Positions 53,130 through 61,705 of a stretch of 64,000 nucleotides of DNA are shown piece after piece (the stretch's first letter is position 1; every line of letters begins with the position of its first letter). The notes beneath the pieces are model-generated. The model saw only the letters and a list, made by a program, of their open reading frames with translations. It was not told the DNA's origin and searched no databases. Made by a program: the position numbers and the translations under genes. This stretch comes from Lachnotalea glycerini (lineage in GTDB: Bacteria; Bacillota; Clostridia; Lachnospirales; Lachnospiraceae), in contig NZ_QICS01000002.1 of the NCBI RefSeq assembly GCF_003201285.1, positions 310,001 to 374,000 of the forward strand, written 5' to 3'.

Positions 53130-54869
53130 TTAATCACTTATTAGCTCAATCCCGCTGATATCTGAGTCAATTATAAGAGAATAGTTAGTATAGTATACGA
53201 CAAAACCGGGCTTTGCGCCACTTGGTTTTTTAACATGCTTCTTTTCGATATAATCAATTTCAACCTTATCAGAGTCACGACCTTTAGAATAATAGGCAGC
53301 AAGGCGGCCAGCTTCCTCAAATGCGCGGTCAGGCACTTGTTCTGAATTTGATTTTAAAATAACATGAGAGCCGGGAATACCCTTGGCATGAAACCACCAA
53401 TCATTTCCAGTGGCGAGTTTAAAGGTCAGTTCTTCATTTTGAAAATTATTTTTTCCTACATAGATATGATACCCATCACTTGAAATATAATGAAATGGTT
53501 TACTTTTAATTTTTACTTTTTTACTCATACCCTTTCGCTTGACGTAGCCATAATCCATTAGCTCTTCTTTTAATTGAACCAAATCATCTTCGGATAAAGC
53601 AATATCCAAAGCGGTACTGATTGATTCCAAATGATCAATTTCATCTTTTGTTTCCTTGGTAAGGGTACTAAGTGCTTCAAAGGTACGTTTTAATTTACTG
53701 TATTTATCAAAATACTTCTTGGCGTTCTCCGTTGACGTCATTTGAGTGTCCAGAGGAATCTTAATGTATTCGTTTGTGTAATAATTGAGTGCCTCTAATT
53801 CCTTTGCTCCTTCCTCAAGGCTATAGCCATAGGTATTAAGAAGCTCACCATATACTTTGTATTTGTCTCTCTTTTCGGTATCCTTAAGTTGCTTTAATTG
53901 CAAATCATACTTTTTCACACTTCGTTCTAGGGCAGTTTGAACTACATGACGCAAATCATAGGATTTTTGTCGTATTCGTGTCAGAGTATTCTTTGATGCA
54001 TAATAGGTTTCTAGTACATTGCTGATTGCAGGATAGCTGAGCATTTTAATATCCTCATAGTGAGTTAGCTTTATACTTGCAAATTCGATAGGTTCCTTTC
54101 CTCTAAAAACAATATTGGGATAGAATATATTGTTTTTAATATCCTGCATGATATTAGAAAAAATAGTATATAAATGTAATTGCTCATTCTCTGTCAGTTC
54201 ATTTGCAGGTTTACACGAATCAATGGAGGCTCTGAAACAAATTTCTTCGGCTGCCACAGGACTGATCCCTGTAAAGCTTAAATAGACTGCCTTTGCAAGT
54301 GGCTGTGGCTGATGAAAAAGAATTTGATTAAATTCTTCTTGATCAACAGATAAAGGTTCAGATTTATTCTGTGTTTTGGGTATAAAATAATCTCTTCCGG
54401 GCAATACCTCACGAACCGAACTCATATTAGCAGAAACATGCTTAATACTATCAATGATAGTATTGTCATCATTACAGAAAATAATATTACTATGTTTTCC
54501 CATAATTTCTACAATCAGATATTTTTTACATAAGTCCCCTAATTCATTTAAGTGTTCAACCTCAAAATTTATAATGCGCTCCAGACCGGGTTGAGTAACA
54601 CAGGTAATTCGGCCATTGCTTAAGTGTTTTCTTAGCAGCATACAAAAATTTGGAGCCGTTAAAGGACTTGGTTTGTTGTTTTCTGTCAAATAAATGAGTG
54701 GCAGGCTGGCACTGGCTGAAATCAGCATACGGTACTGGCCGGTATTCGCTTTTATTGTAAGCAGCAGTTCATCTGATTCAGGCTGTGCTATTTTATATAT
54801 TCTGCCGTTTGTCAGTTTATCCTTTAACTCACAAACAAGATTAGCGATTGCAATTCCATCAAATGCCAT
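53130..54869 (-). CDS. rqcH: RqcH (NFACT family), ribosome quality control
   Basis: A 579-residue NEMF/Tae2-type protein. NFACT-N domain (1-200, with LLRKHLSNGRI and QPGLERI), a helix-hairpin-helix region, a long coiled coil (about 300-430), and the C-terminal NFACT-R domain (GNDWWFHAKGIPGSHVILKS). In B. subtilis RqcH adds Ala tails to stalled chains on 50S subunits. The usual Asp97-Arg98 pair reads Glu97-Arg98 here. GAGGAGAA precedes ATG 54869 on the minus strand. Older annotation calls it a fibronectin-binding protein. Confidence 0.93.
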   Translation of the reverse strand: MAFDGIAIANLVCELKDKLTNGRIYKIAQPESDELLLTIKANTGQYRMLISASASLPLIYLTENNKPSPLTAPNFCMLLRKHLSNGRITCVTQPGLERIINFEVEHLNELGDLCKKYLIVEIMGKHSNIIFCNDDNTIIDSIKHVSANMSSVREVLPGRDYFIPKTQNKSEPLSVDQEEFNQILFHQPQPLAKAVYLSFTGISPVAAEEICFRASIDSCKPANELTENEQLHLYTIFSNIMQDIKNNIFYPNIVFRGKEPIEFASIKLTHYEDIKMLSYPAISNVLETYYASKNTLTRIRQKSYDLRHVVQTALERSVKKYDLQLKQLKDTEKRDKYKVYGELLNTYGYSLEEGAKELEALNYYTNEYIKIPLDTQMTSTENAKKYFDKYSKLKRTFEALSTLTKETKDEIDHLESISTALDIALSEDDLVQLKEELMDYGYVKRKGMSKKVKIKSKPFHYISSDGYHIYVGKNNFQNEELTFKLATGNDWWFHAKGIPGSHVILKSNSEQVPDRAFEEAGRLAAYYSKGRDSDKVEIDYIEKKHVKKPSGAKPGFVVYYTNYSLIIDSDISGIELISD

Positions 54870-54902
54870 AATTTGTTCTCCTCTTAATTCATAATAGTTT
54901 TA

Positions 54903-54931
54903 AGTATAATATGATTAGTAGTAGAAGACAA
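54903..54931 (-). promoter_or_regulatory. Promoter for rqcH
   Basis: On the minus strand TTGTCT (54931-54926) and TATACT (54908-54903) are 17 bases apart. An inverted repeat, GATTAGTA at 54913-54920 and TACTAATC at 54939-54946, brackets the -35 box. Confidence 0.6.
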
Positions 54932-54940
54932 TAGTTCTTA

Positions 54941-55123
54941 CTAATCTTCATTATTTATTTTGTGCTTTATTTTGAACAGTTCTATTATTTTTAAACTCTT
55001 TTTAGTAGGTGGTTCACAATTATAAAGCTTTTCATCCTTAGCCCATTTTGGCAAAGAAGATAATTCGTTGCAAGAATATTTTTCGCTTATTGTGTCAAAT
55101 AATTGTTGGTTAATCAAGTTCAT
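54941..55123 (-). CDS. Hypothetical 60-residue protein
   Basis: A small soluble protein, not recognised. It reads MNLINQQLFDTISEKYSCNE at the start and ends in a Lys/Ile-rich stretch; two Cys are present, no membrane helix. The ribosome binding site CGGAGGT is 6 bases before the ATG on the minus strand, which supports a real gene. I could not find a clear promoter. It lies upstream of rqcH in the same direction. Confidence 0.65.
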   Translation of the reverse strand: MNLINQQLFDTISEKYSCNELSSLPKWAKDEKLYNCEPPTKKSLKIIELFKIKHKINNED

Positions 55124-55324
55124 ACATTACCTCCGATACATAGGTGAACTGTATAAATTGAATCGATAATAAATATTCTTTGCATCAAAACAATAAGAGA
55201 TGTCAACATGAGCTTTTATTGTCTGCTGAACTTGAGGAAAAGAATAATTCGAAGAAGTGATACCATGGATTTTCAAACACAAGGATTGCTTAGTTACATA
55301 TTTATATTATGTCATAATAAGCAT
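55124..55324. other. Intergenic stretch without a supported gene
   Basis: Between the 60-residue gene and the small minus-strand unit. A + strand frame (55208-55405) exists but has only a weak ribosome binding site and runs through a terminator. I see no other signal here. Confidence 0.5.
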
Positions 55325-55354
55325 AAGAAAAGCCGTGGCAATCACTACCACGGC
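55325..55354 (-). terminator. Terminator of the 30-residue mini-gene
   Basis: On the minus strand a 7-bp GC-rich stem (GCCGTGG with CCACGGC, 9-base loop) is followed by TTTTCTT, about 30 bases after the mini-gene stop. Confidence 0.8.
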
Positions 55355-55382
55355 ATAATAAGTTTATATTGGACGATATTAA

Positions 55383-55475
55383 CTATATATGCATTATCGA
55401 GGTAATTTTATACCAATAATTCACGCTGTATAAATTTAAAGTTACATTGGCTGTTTCTGTTGCTTTGCTCATCAT
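55383..55475 (-). CDS. Mini-gene, 30-residue peptide
   Basis: On the minus strand, ATG ATG at 55475/55472 opens a frame of 30 codons (start MMSKATETANVTLNLYSVNY, end WYKITSIMHI). The ribosome binding site GTGAGGT lies 6 bases upstream, the promoter at 55547-55575 is near-consensus and a terminator follows. The peptide is rich in Thr, Asn and Tyr with no signal sequence. It is not recognised; it may be a true small protein, or the unit may act as a regulatory RNA of about 210 bases, or be the remnant of a longer gene. Confidence 0.55.
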   Translation of the reverse strand: MMSKATETANVTLNLYSVNYWYKITSIMHI

Positions 55476-55546
55476 AATTTTACCTCACTTTCTTTTTAAT
55501 ATTTATTTACTAGCAGCAATCTAAATAATATTAGTTTCAGTTGATT

Positions 55547-55575
55547 ATTATAGTACCAAATTATGTTAAAAGCAA
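55547..55575 (-). promoter_or_regulatory. Promoter of the 30-residue mini-gene
   Basis: On the minus strand TTGCTT (55575-55570) and TATAAT (55552-55547) are 17 bases apart, with a leader of about 65 bases before the ATG. Confidence 0.75.
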
Positions 55576-55666
55576 TACTATATTTGAAATATTGTAAAAA
55601 TTTTAATTATTTTAGAAAGACAATTCAATATACTTAAGAAAAACATAAATTAGCATTAGTTTTAGT

Positions 55667-55695
55667 TTGCAAAAGTATGCAAAATTGTTTATAAT
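55667..55695 (+). promoter_or_regulatory. Promoter for the asp23-like gene
   Basis: TTGCAA at 55667-55672 and TATAAT at 55690-55695 are 17 bases apart, about 80 bases before ATG 55775. It is divergent from the mini-gene promoter at 55547-55575. Confidence 0.75.
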
Positions 55696-55774
55696 GTAAC
55701 TTATCAATAGTGAATTCATGACAGCAAAAGTTATTTTGTCGTTATAATAAATGTTTTATTAGGAGGCTGTAATT

Positions 55775-56164
55775 ATGCAAAAGGAAGATAACAGTAGAAA
55801 TACTCATATGATACATGCAGACAGTAACATTGGTGAAGTACAGATTGCAGACGAAGTAGTGGCAATTATTGCGGGACTTGCGGCAACTGAAATAGAAGGA
55901 GTAGCTTCTATGGCAGGAAATATTACGAATGAATTGATTAGTAAGCTAGGTATGAAAAATCTTTCTAAAGGAGTAAGAGTAGAAGTTTTTGAGAATAATG
56001 TTAATGTTGAACTGGCGCTAAATTTAGATTATGGATATAGTATACCAAAGACATCAGAATTGGTACAGGAAAGAGTTAAGACTGCTATTGAGAATATGAC
56101 AGGGCTTAATGTGTCTGAGGTTAATATCAGAATAGCCGGAGTCAATATGGAAAAAACAAGATAA
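55775..56164 (+). CDS. Asp23/Gls24 family envelope stress protein
   Basis: A 129-residue protein of the Asp23/Gls24 (YqhY/YloU) family. It has GEVQIADEVVAIIAGLAATE, the IEGVASMAGN segment, and the C-terminal KTAIENMTGLNVSEVNIRIA. Relatives tune fatty-acid synthesis (YqhY with acetyl-CoA carboxylase) or cover the membrane. The neighbour nusB is the same as for yqhY in Bacillus. TAGGAGG precedes ATG 55775; a terminator follows. Confidence 0.93.
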   Translation: MQKEDNSRNTHMIHADSNIGEVQIADEVVAIIAGLAATEIEGVASMAGNITNELISKLGMKNLSKGVRVEVFENNVNVELALNLDYGYSIPKTSELVQERVKTAIENMTGLNVSEVNIRIAGVNMEKTR

Positions 56165-56188
56165 ATCTTTTTATTGTCTAATATGATA

Positions 56189-56218
56189 GAGGATGTCTGA
56201 AGATAGACATCCTCTTTT
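56189..56218 (+). terminator. Terminator after the asp23-like gene
   Basis: A perfect 10-bp stem (GAGGATGTCT with AGACATCCTC, 6-base loop) is followed by TTTT; it lies 24 bases after the stop and before nusB. Confidence 0.88.
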
Positions 56219-56245
56219 AGAGTTTAAGGAAGGCATGGTGTAAAA

Positions 56246-56647
56246 GTGAAAAGACGAGAATTACGTGAGCAAATTTTTCAATTGCTGTTTAGAATAGAGT
56301 TTCATGAGGAGGCAGAAATGTCAAATCAGATGAAATTATTCTTTGAAGATATAGAAAAGGTGGTTATTGGAGAAACGGATAAAGCATATATCGGAGACAA
56401 ATTTTTAAATATTTGTACAAAGCTTCCCGAAATTGATTCAATTATTAATCAAATTGCAGAAGGCTGGAAGACCAATCGAATGAGTAAAGTGGATTTAACA
56501 ATCATTCGTTTAGCTGTCTATGAGATGAAATTTGATGATGAAGTACCGGTAAATGTAGCAATTAATGAGGCAGTTGAGCTTGCAAAGAAATTTGGCGGAG
56601 ATGATTCGTCCGCATTTGTAAATGGAATTTTAGCAAAGCTTGCTTAG
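56246..56647 (+). CDS. nusB: Transcription antitermination factor NusB
   Basis: A 133-residue all-helical NusB with RRELREQIFQLLFRIEF at the start and the conserved end VPVNVAINEAVELAKKFGGD followed by SSAFVNGILAKL. With NusE/S10 it prevents termination in rRNA operons. The GTG start at 56246 follows AAGGAAGG at about 11 bases. xseA follows after 9 bases. Confidence 0.96.
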   Translation: MKRRELREQIFQLLFRIEFHEEAEMSNQMKLFFEDIEKVVIGETDKAYIGDKFLNICTKLPEIDSIINQIAEGWKTNRMSKVDLTIIRLAVYEMKFDDEVPVNVAINEAVELAKKFGGDDSSAFVNGILAKLA

Positions 56648-56656
56648 GAGATTTTT

Positions 56657-57874
56657 ATGCAGAATGTATATAGTGTGGGACAGGTAAATTCATATATTAA
56701 GAATATGTTTACACAAGATTATGCTTTAAATAAGATATATATTAAGGGAGAAGTGTCAAACTGCAAGTATCATACAACGGGACATATCTATTTCACCTTA
56801 AAAGATGCGACAGGAACTCTGGCATGTGTTATGTTTGCAACAGCCAGAAAAGGTTTGGCATTTCAAATGAAAGAAGGGCAAAGAGTCATCGCCCTTGGAA
56901 GTGTAAATGTGTACGAACGAGATGGAAAATACCAATTATATGCAAAAGAAATTATCTTAGATGGTGCAGGACTCTTATATCAAAAATTTGAAGATTTGAA
57001 AAAAGAATTAGAAGAAATGGGCATGTTTGCCAATGAATATAAGCAGCCTATTAAAAGATTTGTAAGCCGCATTGGTATTGTAACAGCGCCAACAGGGGCT
57101 GCAATCAGAGATATAATTCATATTTCTTTGAGACGAAATCCCTATGTTCAGCTTATACTGTATCCAGCCTTAGTGCAGGGAGAAAGTGCGCCGGCCAGTA
57201 TAGTAAAGGGGATTGAGGTGCTTGATAAGGCTAAAGTGGACGTCATTATTGTCGGTCGCGGAGGCGGCTCAATCGAGGATTTATGGGCCTTTAATGAAGA
57301 GATAGTTGCCAGAGCCATTTTCGATTGCAATACCCCCATTATATCAGCTGTCGGACACGAAACGGATATAACAATTGCTGATTATGTAGCTGATTTACGA
57401 GCACCGACACCATCAGCGGCAGCGGAACTTGCAGTTTATGAATACAATGCATTGGTGGAACAGTTGTTGTATTATAAACATAATTTCGACACTGCGTTTA
57501 AGGGAATAATTACGGATAAGAGGAATCAACTTGATAGAATGAGACTTAAGCTACAATTATTAAGTCCAAGCAATCAGATTCGGGAAAAGCGTCAAATATC
57601 AATGGATGCGGAAAATCGATTAAGCTTGGCAATGAAGCAGATTATTTCCTTAAAACGTCATCAACTTGAAATTTATATGGAGAAAATGAGTGGTTTATCA
57701 CCGATCAATAAGCTAAATCAAGGCTATGCTTATGTTGCGGACGATAATGGGAATACTGTTAATGATATTGAAAAAATAAACCAAGGTGATTTATTGACAA
57801 TTCAAATATCAAATGGAGAAATTAAGACTCAGGTACAAGAAACGAGAAAGGAAAATCGATTCATTAAGCAGTAA
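56657..57874 (+). CDS. xseA: Exodeoxyribonuclease VII large subunit
   Basis: A 405-residue subunit. N-terminal OB fold (YIKGEVSNCKYHTTGHIYFT), catalytic core with IGIVTAPTGAAIRDI, VGRGGGSIEDLWAFNEE and SAVGHETDITIADYVADLRA, and a C-terminal coiled coil. Together with XseB it degrades single-stranded DNA. GGAGAT precedes ATG 56657. Confidence 0.97.
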   Translation: MQNVYSVGQVNSYIKNMFTQDYALNKIYIKGEVSNCKYHTTGHIYFTLKDATGTLACVMFATARKGLAFQMKEGQRVIALGSVNVYERDGKYQLYAKEIILDGAGLLYQKFEDLKKELEEMGMFANEYKQPIKRFVSRIGIVTAPTGAAIRDIIHISLRRNPYVQLILYPALVQGESAPASIVKGIEVLDKAKVDVIIVGRGGGSIEDLWAFNEEIVARAIFDCNTPIISAVGHETDITIADYVADLRAPTPSAAAELAVYEYNALVEQLLYYKHNFDTAFKGIITDKRNQLDRMRLKLQLLSPSNQIREKRQISMDAENRLSLAMKQIISLKRHQLEIYMEKMSGLSPINKLNQGYAYVADDNGNTVNDIEKINQGDLLTIQISNGEIKTQVQETRKENRFIKQ

Positions 57875-57887
57875 AGGAGAAGTTGTA

Positions 57888-58097
57888 ATGGCAAAGAAAA
57901 ATGTTACAATTGAGGAAGCTTTTCAAGATTTGGACAATATATTGGAAAAACTGGAAGACAGAGATATTATTCTGGAGGATTCGTTTAAGCTGTATCATAA
58001 AGGTATGGAGTTGTTAAAATACTGCAATGATAAAATAGATACAGTAGAAAAGCAAATAATGCAAATCGATGACAATGGTGAATTGAATGAATTTTAA
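57888..58097 (+). CDS. xseB: Exodeoxyribonuclease VII small subunit
   Basis: A 69-residue helical protein with TIEEAFQDLDNILEKLEDRD and the KLYHKGMELLKYCNDKI segment, the XseB pattern. It begins at ATG 57888 behind AAGGAGAAG, 13 bases after xseA; the longer frame to 57813 lies inside xseA. Its last codons overlap the start of ispA by 11 bases. Confidence 0.95.
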   Translation: MAKKNVTIEEAFQDLDNILEKLEDRDIILEDSFKLYHKGMELLKYCNDKIDTVEKQIMQIDDNGELNEF

Positions 58098-58974
58098 AGA
58101 GGAATTAATAAATCATGTTGATGAGATTGAAGCAATTATAAAACAATATTTACCTCACGAAGCAGGTTTTCAAAAGACAGTATTAGGGGCAATGAACTAC
58201 AGCATATTGGCAGGTGGAAAGCGCATTCGCCCAATGCTGATGCAGGAAACCTATAGGTTGTTTGGGGGGAAAGAGGATGTCATTAAACCATTTATGGCGG
58301 CAATTGAGATGATACACACTTATTCCTTAGTGCATGATGATTTGCCTGCAATGGATAATGACGAGTATCGGCGAGGCAGAAAGACTACACATGCCATATA
58401 CGGTGAGGCAATGGGAATTTTAGCAGGAGATGGCTTACTGAATTTAGCATTTGAAACAGCAGCAAGAGCTTTTGATATTAGTATAGAATATGAGAGAATT
58501 GCCAGAGCACTCAGATTATTATCTGTAAAAGCAGGAGCTTTTGGTATGATTGGCGGGCAAAGTGTAGATATAGAAAATGATGGAAAGCAAATAGAAAGGG
58601 ATACTCTTGACTTTATTTATCGGCTTAAGACAGGAGCTTTGATAGAGGCCTCGATGATGATTGGCGCTGTGTTAGCAGGAGCTAGCCAAGAGGATATTGG
58701 CAAGGTAGAAAAAATTGCAGAAAATGTAGGACTGGCCTTTCAGATTCAGGACGATATATTGGATGTAACAAGCACTCTGGAAGTACTTGGAAAACCAATT
58801 CATAGTGACGAAAAGAATCATAAAATAACTTATGTCACAATCGAAGGACTTGATAAGGCAAAAGAAGATGTTGAAAAAATTACAAATAATGCACGAGATC
58901 TTTTAAATGGTTTAAACTTTGAGAATATGTTTTTAGATAAACTGATTGAAATGCTTATAACCAGAGAAAAATAG
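58087..58974 (+). CDS. ispA: Farnesyl diphosphate synthase
   Basis: A 295-residue trans-prenyltransferase. The first Asp-rich motif is HDDLPAMDND (near residue 83) with RRGRKTTH after it, the second is QIQDDILDVT (near 220), and AGGKRIRP supplies a phosphate-binding patch. It makes FPP, used by UppS. The start overlaps xseB by 11 bases; dxs follows. Confidence 0.96.
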   Translation: MNFKEELINHVDEIEAIIKQYLPHEAGFQKTVLGAMNYSILAGGKRIRPMLMQETYRLFGGKEDVIKPFMAAIEMIHTYSLVHDDLPAMDNDEYRRGRKTTHAIYGEAMGILAGDGLLNLAFETAARAFDISIEYERIARALRLLSVKAGAFGMIGGQSVDIENDGKQIERDTLDFIYRLKTGALIEASMMIGAVLAGASQEDIGKVEKIAENVGLAFQIQDDILDVTSTLEVLGKPIHSDEKNHKITYVTIEGLDKAKEDVEKITNNARDLLNGLNFENMFLDKLIEMLITREK

Positions 58975-58987
58975 AGGATAATGTTGT

Positions 58988-60853
58988 ATGATTTTAGAAA
59001 AAATAAATCATGTAAATGATATAAAAAAATTAACATCAGTTGAGTTGGAGCTATTGGCTGAGGAAATAAGAGAATTTTTAATTCATAAGATAAGCATTAC
59101 TGGTGGTCATTTGGCATCAAATCTTGGAGTAGTAGAATTAACAATGGCTCTCCATTTGGCTTTTAATCTTCCAAAGGATAAATTGGTATGGGATGTCGGA
59201 CATCAATCCTATACACATAAAATTTTGACAGGAAGAAAAGCCGGATTTGATGAATTAAGAAAGTATGGTGGATTAAGTGGATTCCCTAAGAGAACAGAGA
59301 GCGCATGTGACTGCTTTGATACAGGACATAGCTCTACCTCAATTTCAGCGGGTCTTGGTTTGGTTCAGGCCAGCCAAATCCTTGAGAAAGATAACTACGT
59401 AGTATCCATTATCGGAGATGGAGCATTAACTGGTGGTATGGCATATGAAGCTCTTAATAATGCTGCCCGCCTGAATCGAAATTTTATTATTGTATTAAAT
59501 GATAATAATATGTCTATATCTGAAAATGTAGGTGCAATATCGCAATATTTGAATAATATAAGAACGGCGGATGCTTATACAGATTTAAAAACTGGTGTAT
59601 ATGATACGCTGTCCAAAATTCCAATTTATGGAGAAAAGGTAGTAGGTCAGATACGAAAAACTAAGAACGGAATTAAGCAGCTTGTGATTCCCGGAATGCT
59701 TTTTGAAAATATGGGGATTACTTATCTAGGACCGGTTGATGGGCATAATATAGAAAAGATGGTTAAAGCTCTTGGCGAGGCAAAAAAGCTCAATCAAGCA
59801 GTAATTGTCCATATAAAGACTAACAAGGGGCAGGGATATTCTCCGGCAGAAAGACATCCGGCTAGATTTCATGGAGCGGAACCGTTTGAAATTGAGACAG
59901 GGCTGCCAACCTGTAAAAGGGCAAAGGCAAATTACTCTGATATATTTTCTACGGTAATGAGAAAATTAGGAGATAGGGATAAAAAGGTGGTTGCAATTAC
60001 AGCGGCAATGCCGGATGGAACAGGGCTGAAACGTTTTAAAAATATGTTTCCAGAGCGGTTTTTCGACGTAGGAATTGCAGAAGAGCATGCAGTTACTTTT
60101 GCAGCCGGATTGGCAGCGGAAGGATTAAAGCCTATTTTCGCGGTATATTCATCATTCCTACAAAGAGCATATGACCAGATATTACACGACGTATGTATCC
60201 AAAATCTACATGTTATATTTGCAATTGACCGCTCCGGTTTGGTGGGAAGTGATGGAGAAACACATCAGGGACTGTTTGATATATCCTATTTATCCAGTAT
60301 ACCAAATATGAATATCATAGCGCCCAAAAATAAATGGGAGTTATCAGATATGCTAAAATTTGCTGTGGACTTTGACGGACCCATAGCAATTCGCTATCCA
60401 AGAGGAGAAGCCTATGATGGTTTGAGAAATTACCGTGCACCATTAGCGTATGGAAGAAGTGAAGTGATTTTTGATGAATCTGATATTGCATTGGTAGCAG
60501 TAGGAAGTATGGTAAAAACAGCGAATGAAGTGAGAGAGGATTTAAAGGAAATTAGTTACAATTGCAGTTTGGTAAATGCAAGATTTGTTAAACCGATTGA
60601 TGAGGAAGCAATATTAGAGTTAGTCAAAGATCATAAGTTGATTGTTACATTAGAGGAAAATGTAAAAAATGGTGGTTTTGGAGAAAAGGTATTACAGCTT
60701 ATGTCTGAGTGCGGTATACAGACCAGAGTATTAATCATTGCAATTCCTGATGAATATGTAGAACATGGCAATGTGGAGATACTAAAAAAAGAAGTTGGTA
60801 TTGACAGAGAGTCTATTGTCAAGAAAATCATTGCAGCTTATGTCAATTTGTAA
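58988..60853 (+). CDS. dxs: 1-deoxy-D-xylulose-5-phosphate synthase
   Basis: A 621-residue thiamine-diphosphate enzyme opening the MEP pathway. The ThDP motif is seen as GDGALTGGMAYEALNNAARL followed by NNMSIS, the N-terminal HIxxxLGVVEL-type GGHLASNLGVVELTMALH, and the central DVGIAEEHAVTFAAGLA. It supplies DXP to Dxr (36989). It follows ispA after 13 bases, so the steps from DXP to FPP are encoded in this and the dxr/ispG block. Confidence 0.97.
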   Translation: MILEKINHVNDIKKLTSVELELLAEEIREFLIHKISITGGHLASNLGVVELTMALHLAFNLPKDKLVWDVGHQSYTHKILTGRKAGFDELRKYGGLSGFPKRTESACDCFDTGHSSTSISAGLGLVQASQILEKDNYVVSIIGDGALTGGMAYEALNNAARLNRNFIIVLNDNNMSISENVGAISQYLNNIRTADAYTDLKTGVYDTLSKIPIYGEKVVGQIRKTKNGIKQLVIPGMLFENMGITYLGPVDGHNIEKMVKALGEAKKLNQAVIVHIKTNKGQGYSPAERHPARFHGAEPFEIETGLPTCKRAKANYSDIFSTVMRKLGDRDKKVVAITAAMPDGTGLKRFKNMFPERFFDVGIAEEHAVTFAAGLAAEGLKPIFAVYSSFLQRAYDQILHDVCIQNLHVIFAIDRSGLVGSDGETHQGLFDISYLSSIPNMNIIAPKNKWELSDMLKFAVDFDGPIAIRYPRGEAYDGLRNYRAPLAYGRSEVIFDESDIALVAVGSMVKTANEVREDLKEISYNCSLVNARFVKPIDEEAILELVKDHKLIVTLEENVKNGGFGEKVLQLMSECGIQTRVLIIAIPDEYVEHGNVEILKKEVGIDRESIVKKIIAAYVNL

Positions 60854-60890
60854 AAGTTTAGGAAGGCATTAATAAAGGTGATAGTTAGAA

Positions 60891-61694
60891 ATGAAAGAAC
60901 GCTTAGATGTATTATTAGTAAACAGAGGATTGGCTGCTTCCAGAGAGAAAGCTAAGGCGATTATTATGTCCGGCAATGTATTTGTAAATGGGGAAAGAGA
61001 AGATAAAGCAGGCTCAGCTTTTGATGACAAGGTTGAAATTGTTGTGAAAGGGAATACTCTTAAATATGTCAGCCGCGGCGGTCTAAAGCTTGAGAAGGCC
61101 ATGAATCATTTTGGCGTTAATGTAAGTGGTAAAATATGTATGGACGTAGGTTCCTCCACAGGCGGTTTCACAGATTGTATGCTACAAAACGAAGCGATTA
61201 AAGTATATGCAGTTGACGTAGGACATGGACAACTTGACTGGAAGCTAAGACAAGATGAACGTGTTGTCTGTATGGAAAAAACAAATATTCGATATGTTAC
61301 ACCGGAAGATGTTGCGGATAGAATTGATTTTTCCTCCATTGATGTATCTTTTATATCCTTAACCAAGGTATTGCTTCCAGTGAAAAACCTATTGTCAGAG
61401 GAAGGGCAGATTGTCTGTCTTATTAAGCCTCAGTTTGAAGCAGGAAGAGAAAAAGTAGGAAAAAAGGGAGTAGTAAGAGAAAAAAGTGTCCATATTGAAG
61501 TAATAGATAAAGTGATTGCATATGCAGTCAGTATCGGGTTTGAGATACTAAATTTAGAGTTCTCACCGATTAAAGGTCCGGAAGGAAACATTGAATATTT
61601 ATTATATCTTCAAAACCATAATAATAATCAGCTATATCATGAAATAAAAGTTGAGCCGACAACAATTGTTAATTTGGCACATGAAACTCTATAG
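60891..61694 (+). CDS. tlyA: TlyA-type rRNA 2'-O-methyltransferase
   Basis: A 267-residue protein with an N-terminal S4 RNA-binding domain (ERLDVLLVNRGLAASREKAK) and an FtsJ-like methyltransferase domain (MDVGSSTGGFTDCMLQN for SAM binding, IDVSFISLTKVLLPV, LIKPQFEAGREKVGKKGVVR). TlyA methylates 16S/23S rRNA in mycobacteria; in Clostridia the target is not known. The order dxs-tlyA-nadK is standard. Confidence 0.94.
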   Translation: MKERLDVLLVNRGLAASREKAKAIIMSGNVFVNGEREDKAGSAFDDKVEIVVKGNTLKYVSRGGLKLEKAMNHFGVNVSGKICMDVGSSTGGFTDCMLQNEAIKVYAVDVGHGQLDWKLRQDERVVCMEKTNIRYVTPEDVADRIDFSSIDVSFISLTKVLLPVKNLLSEEGQIVCLIKPQFEAGREKVGKKGVVREKSVHIEVIDKVIAYAVSIGFEILNLEFSPIKGPEGNIEYLLYLQNHNNNQLYHEIKVEPTTIVNLAHETL

Positions 61695-61705
61695 GAGGTA
61701 TCATT

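Noticed and set aside
55208-55405. 65-codon + strand frame
   Set aside because: It has only a weak ribosome binding site, no promoter and passes through the terminator hairpin at 55325-55354; its composition is not protein-like.
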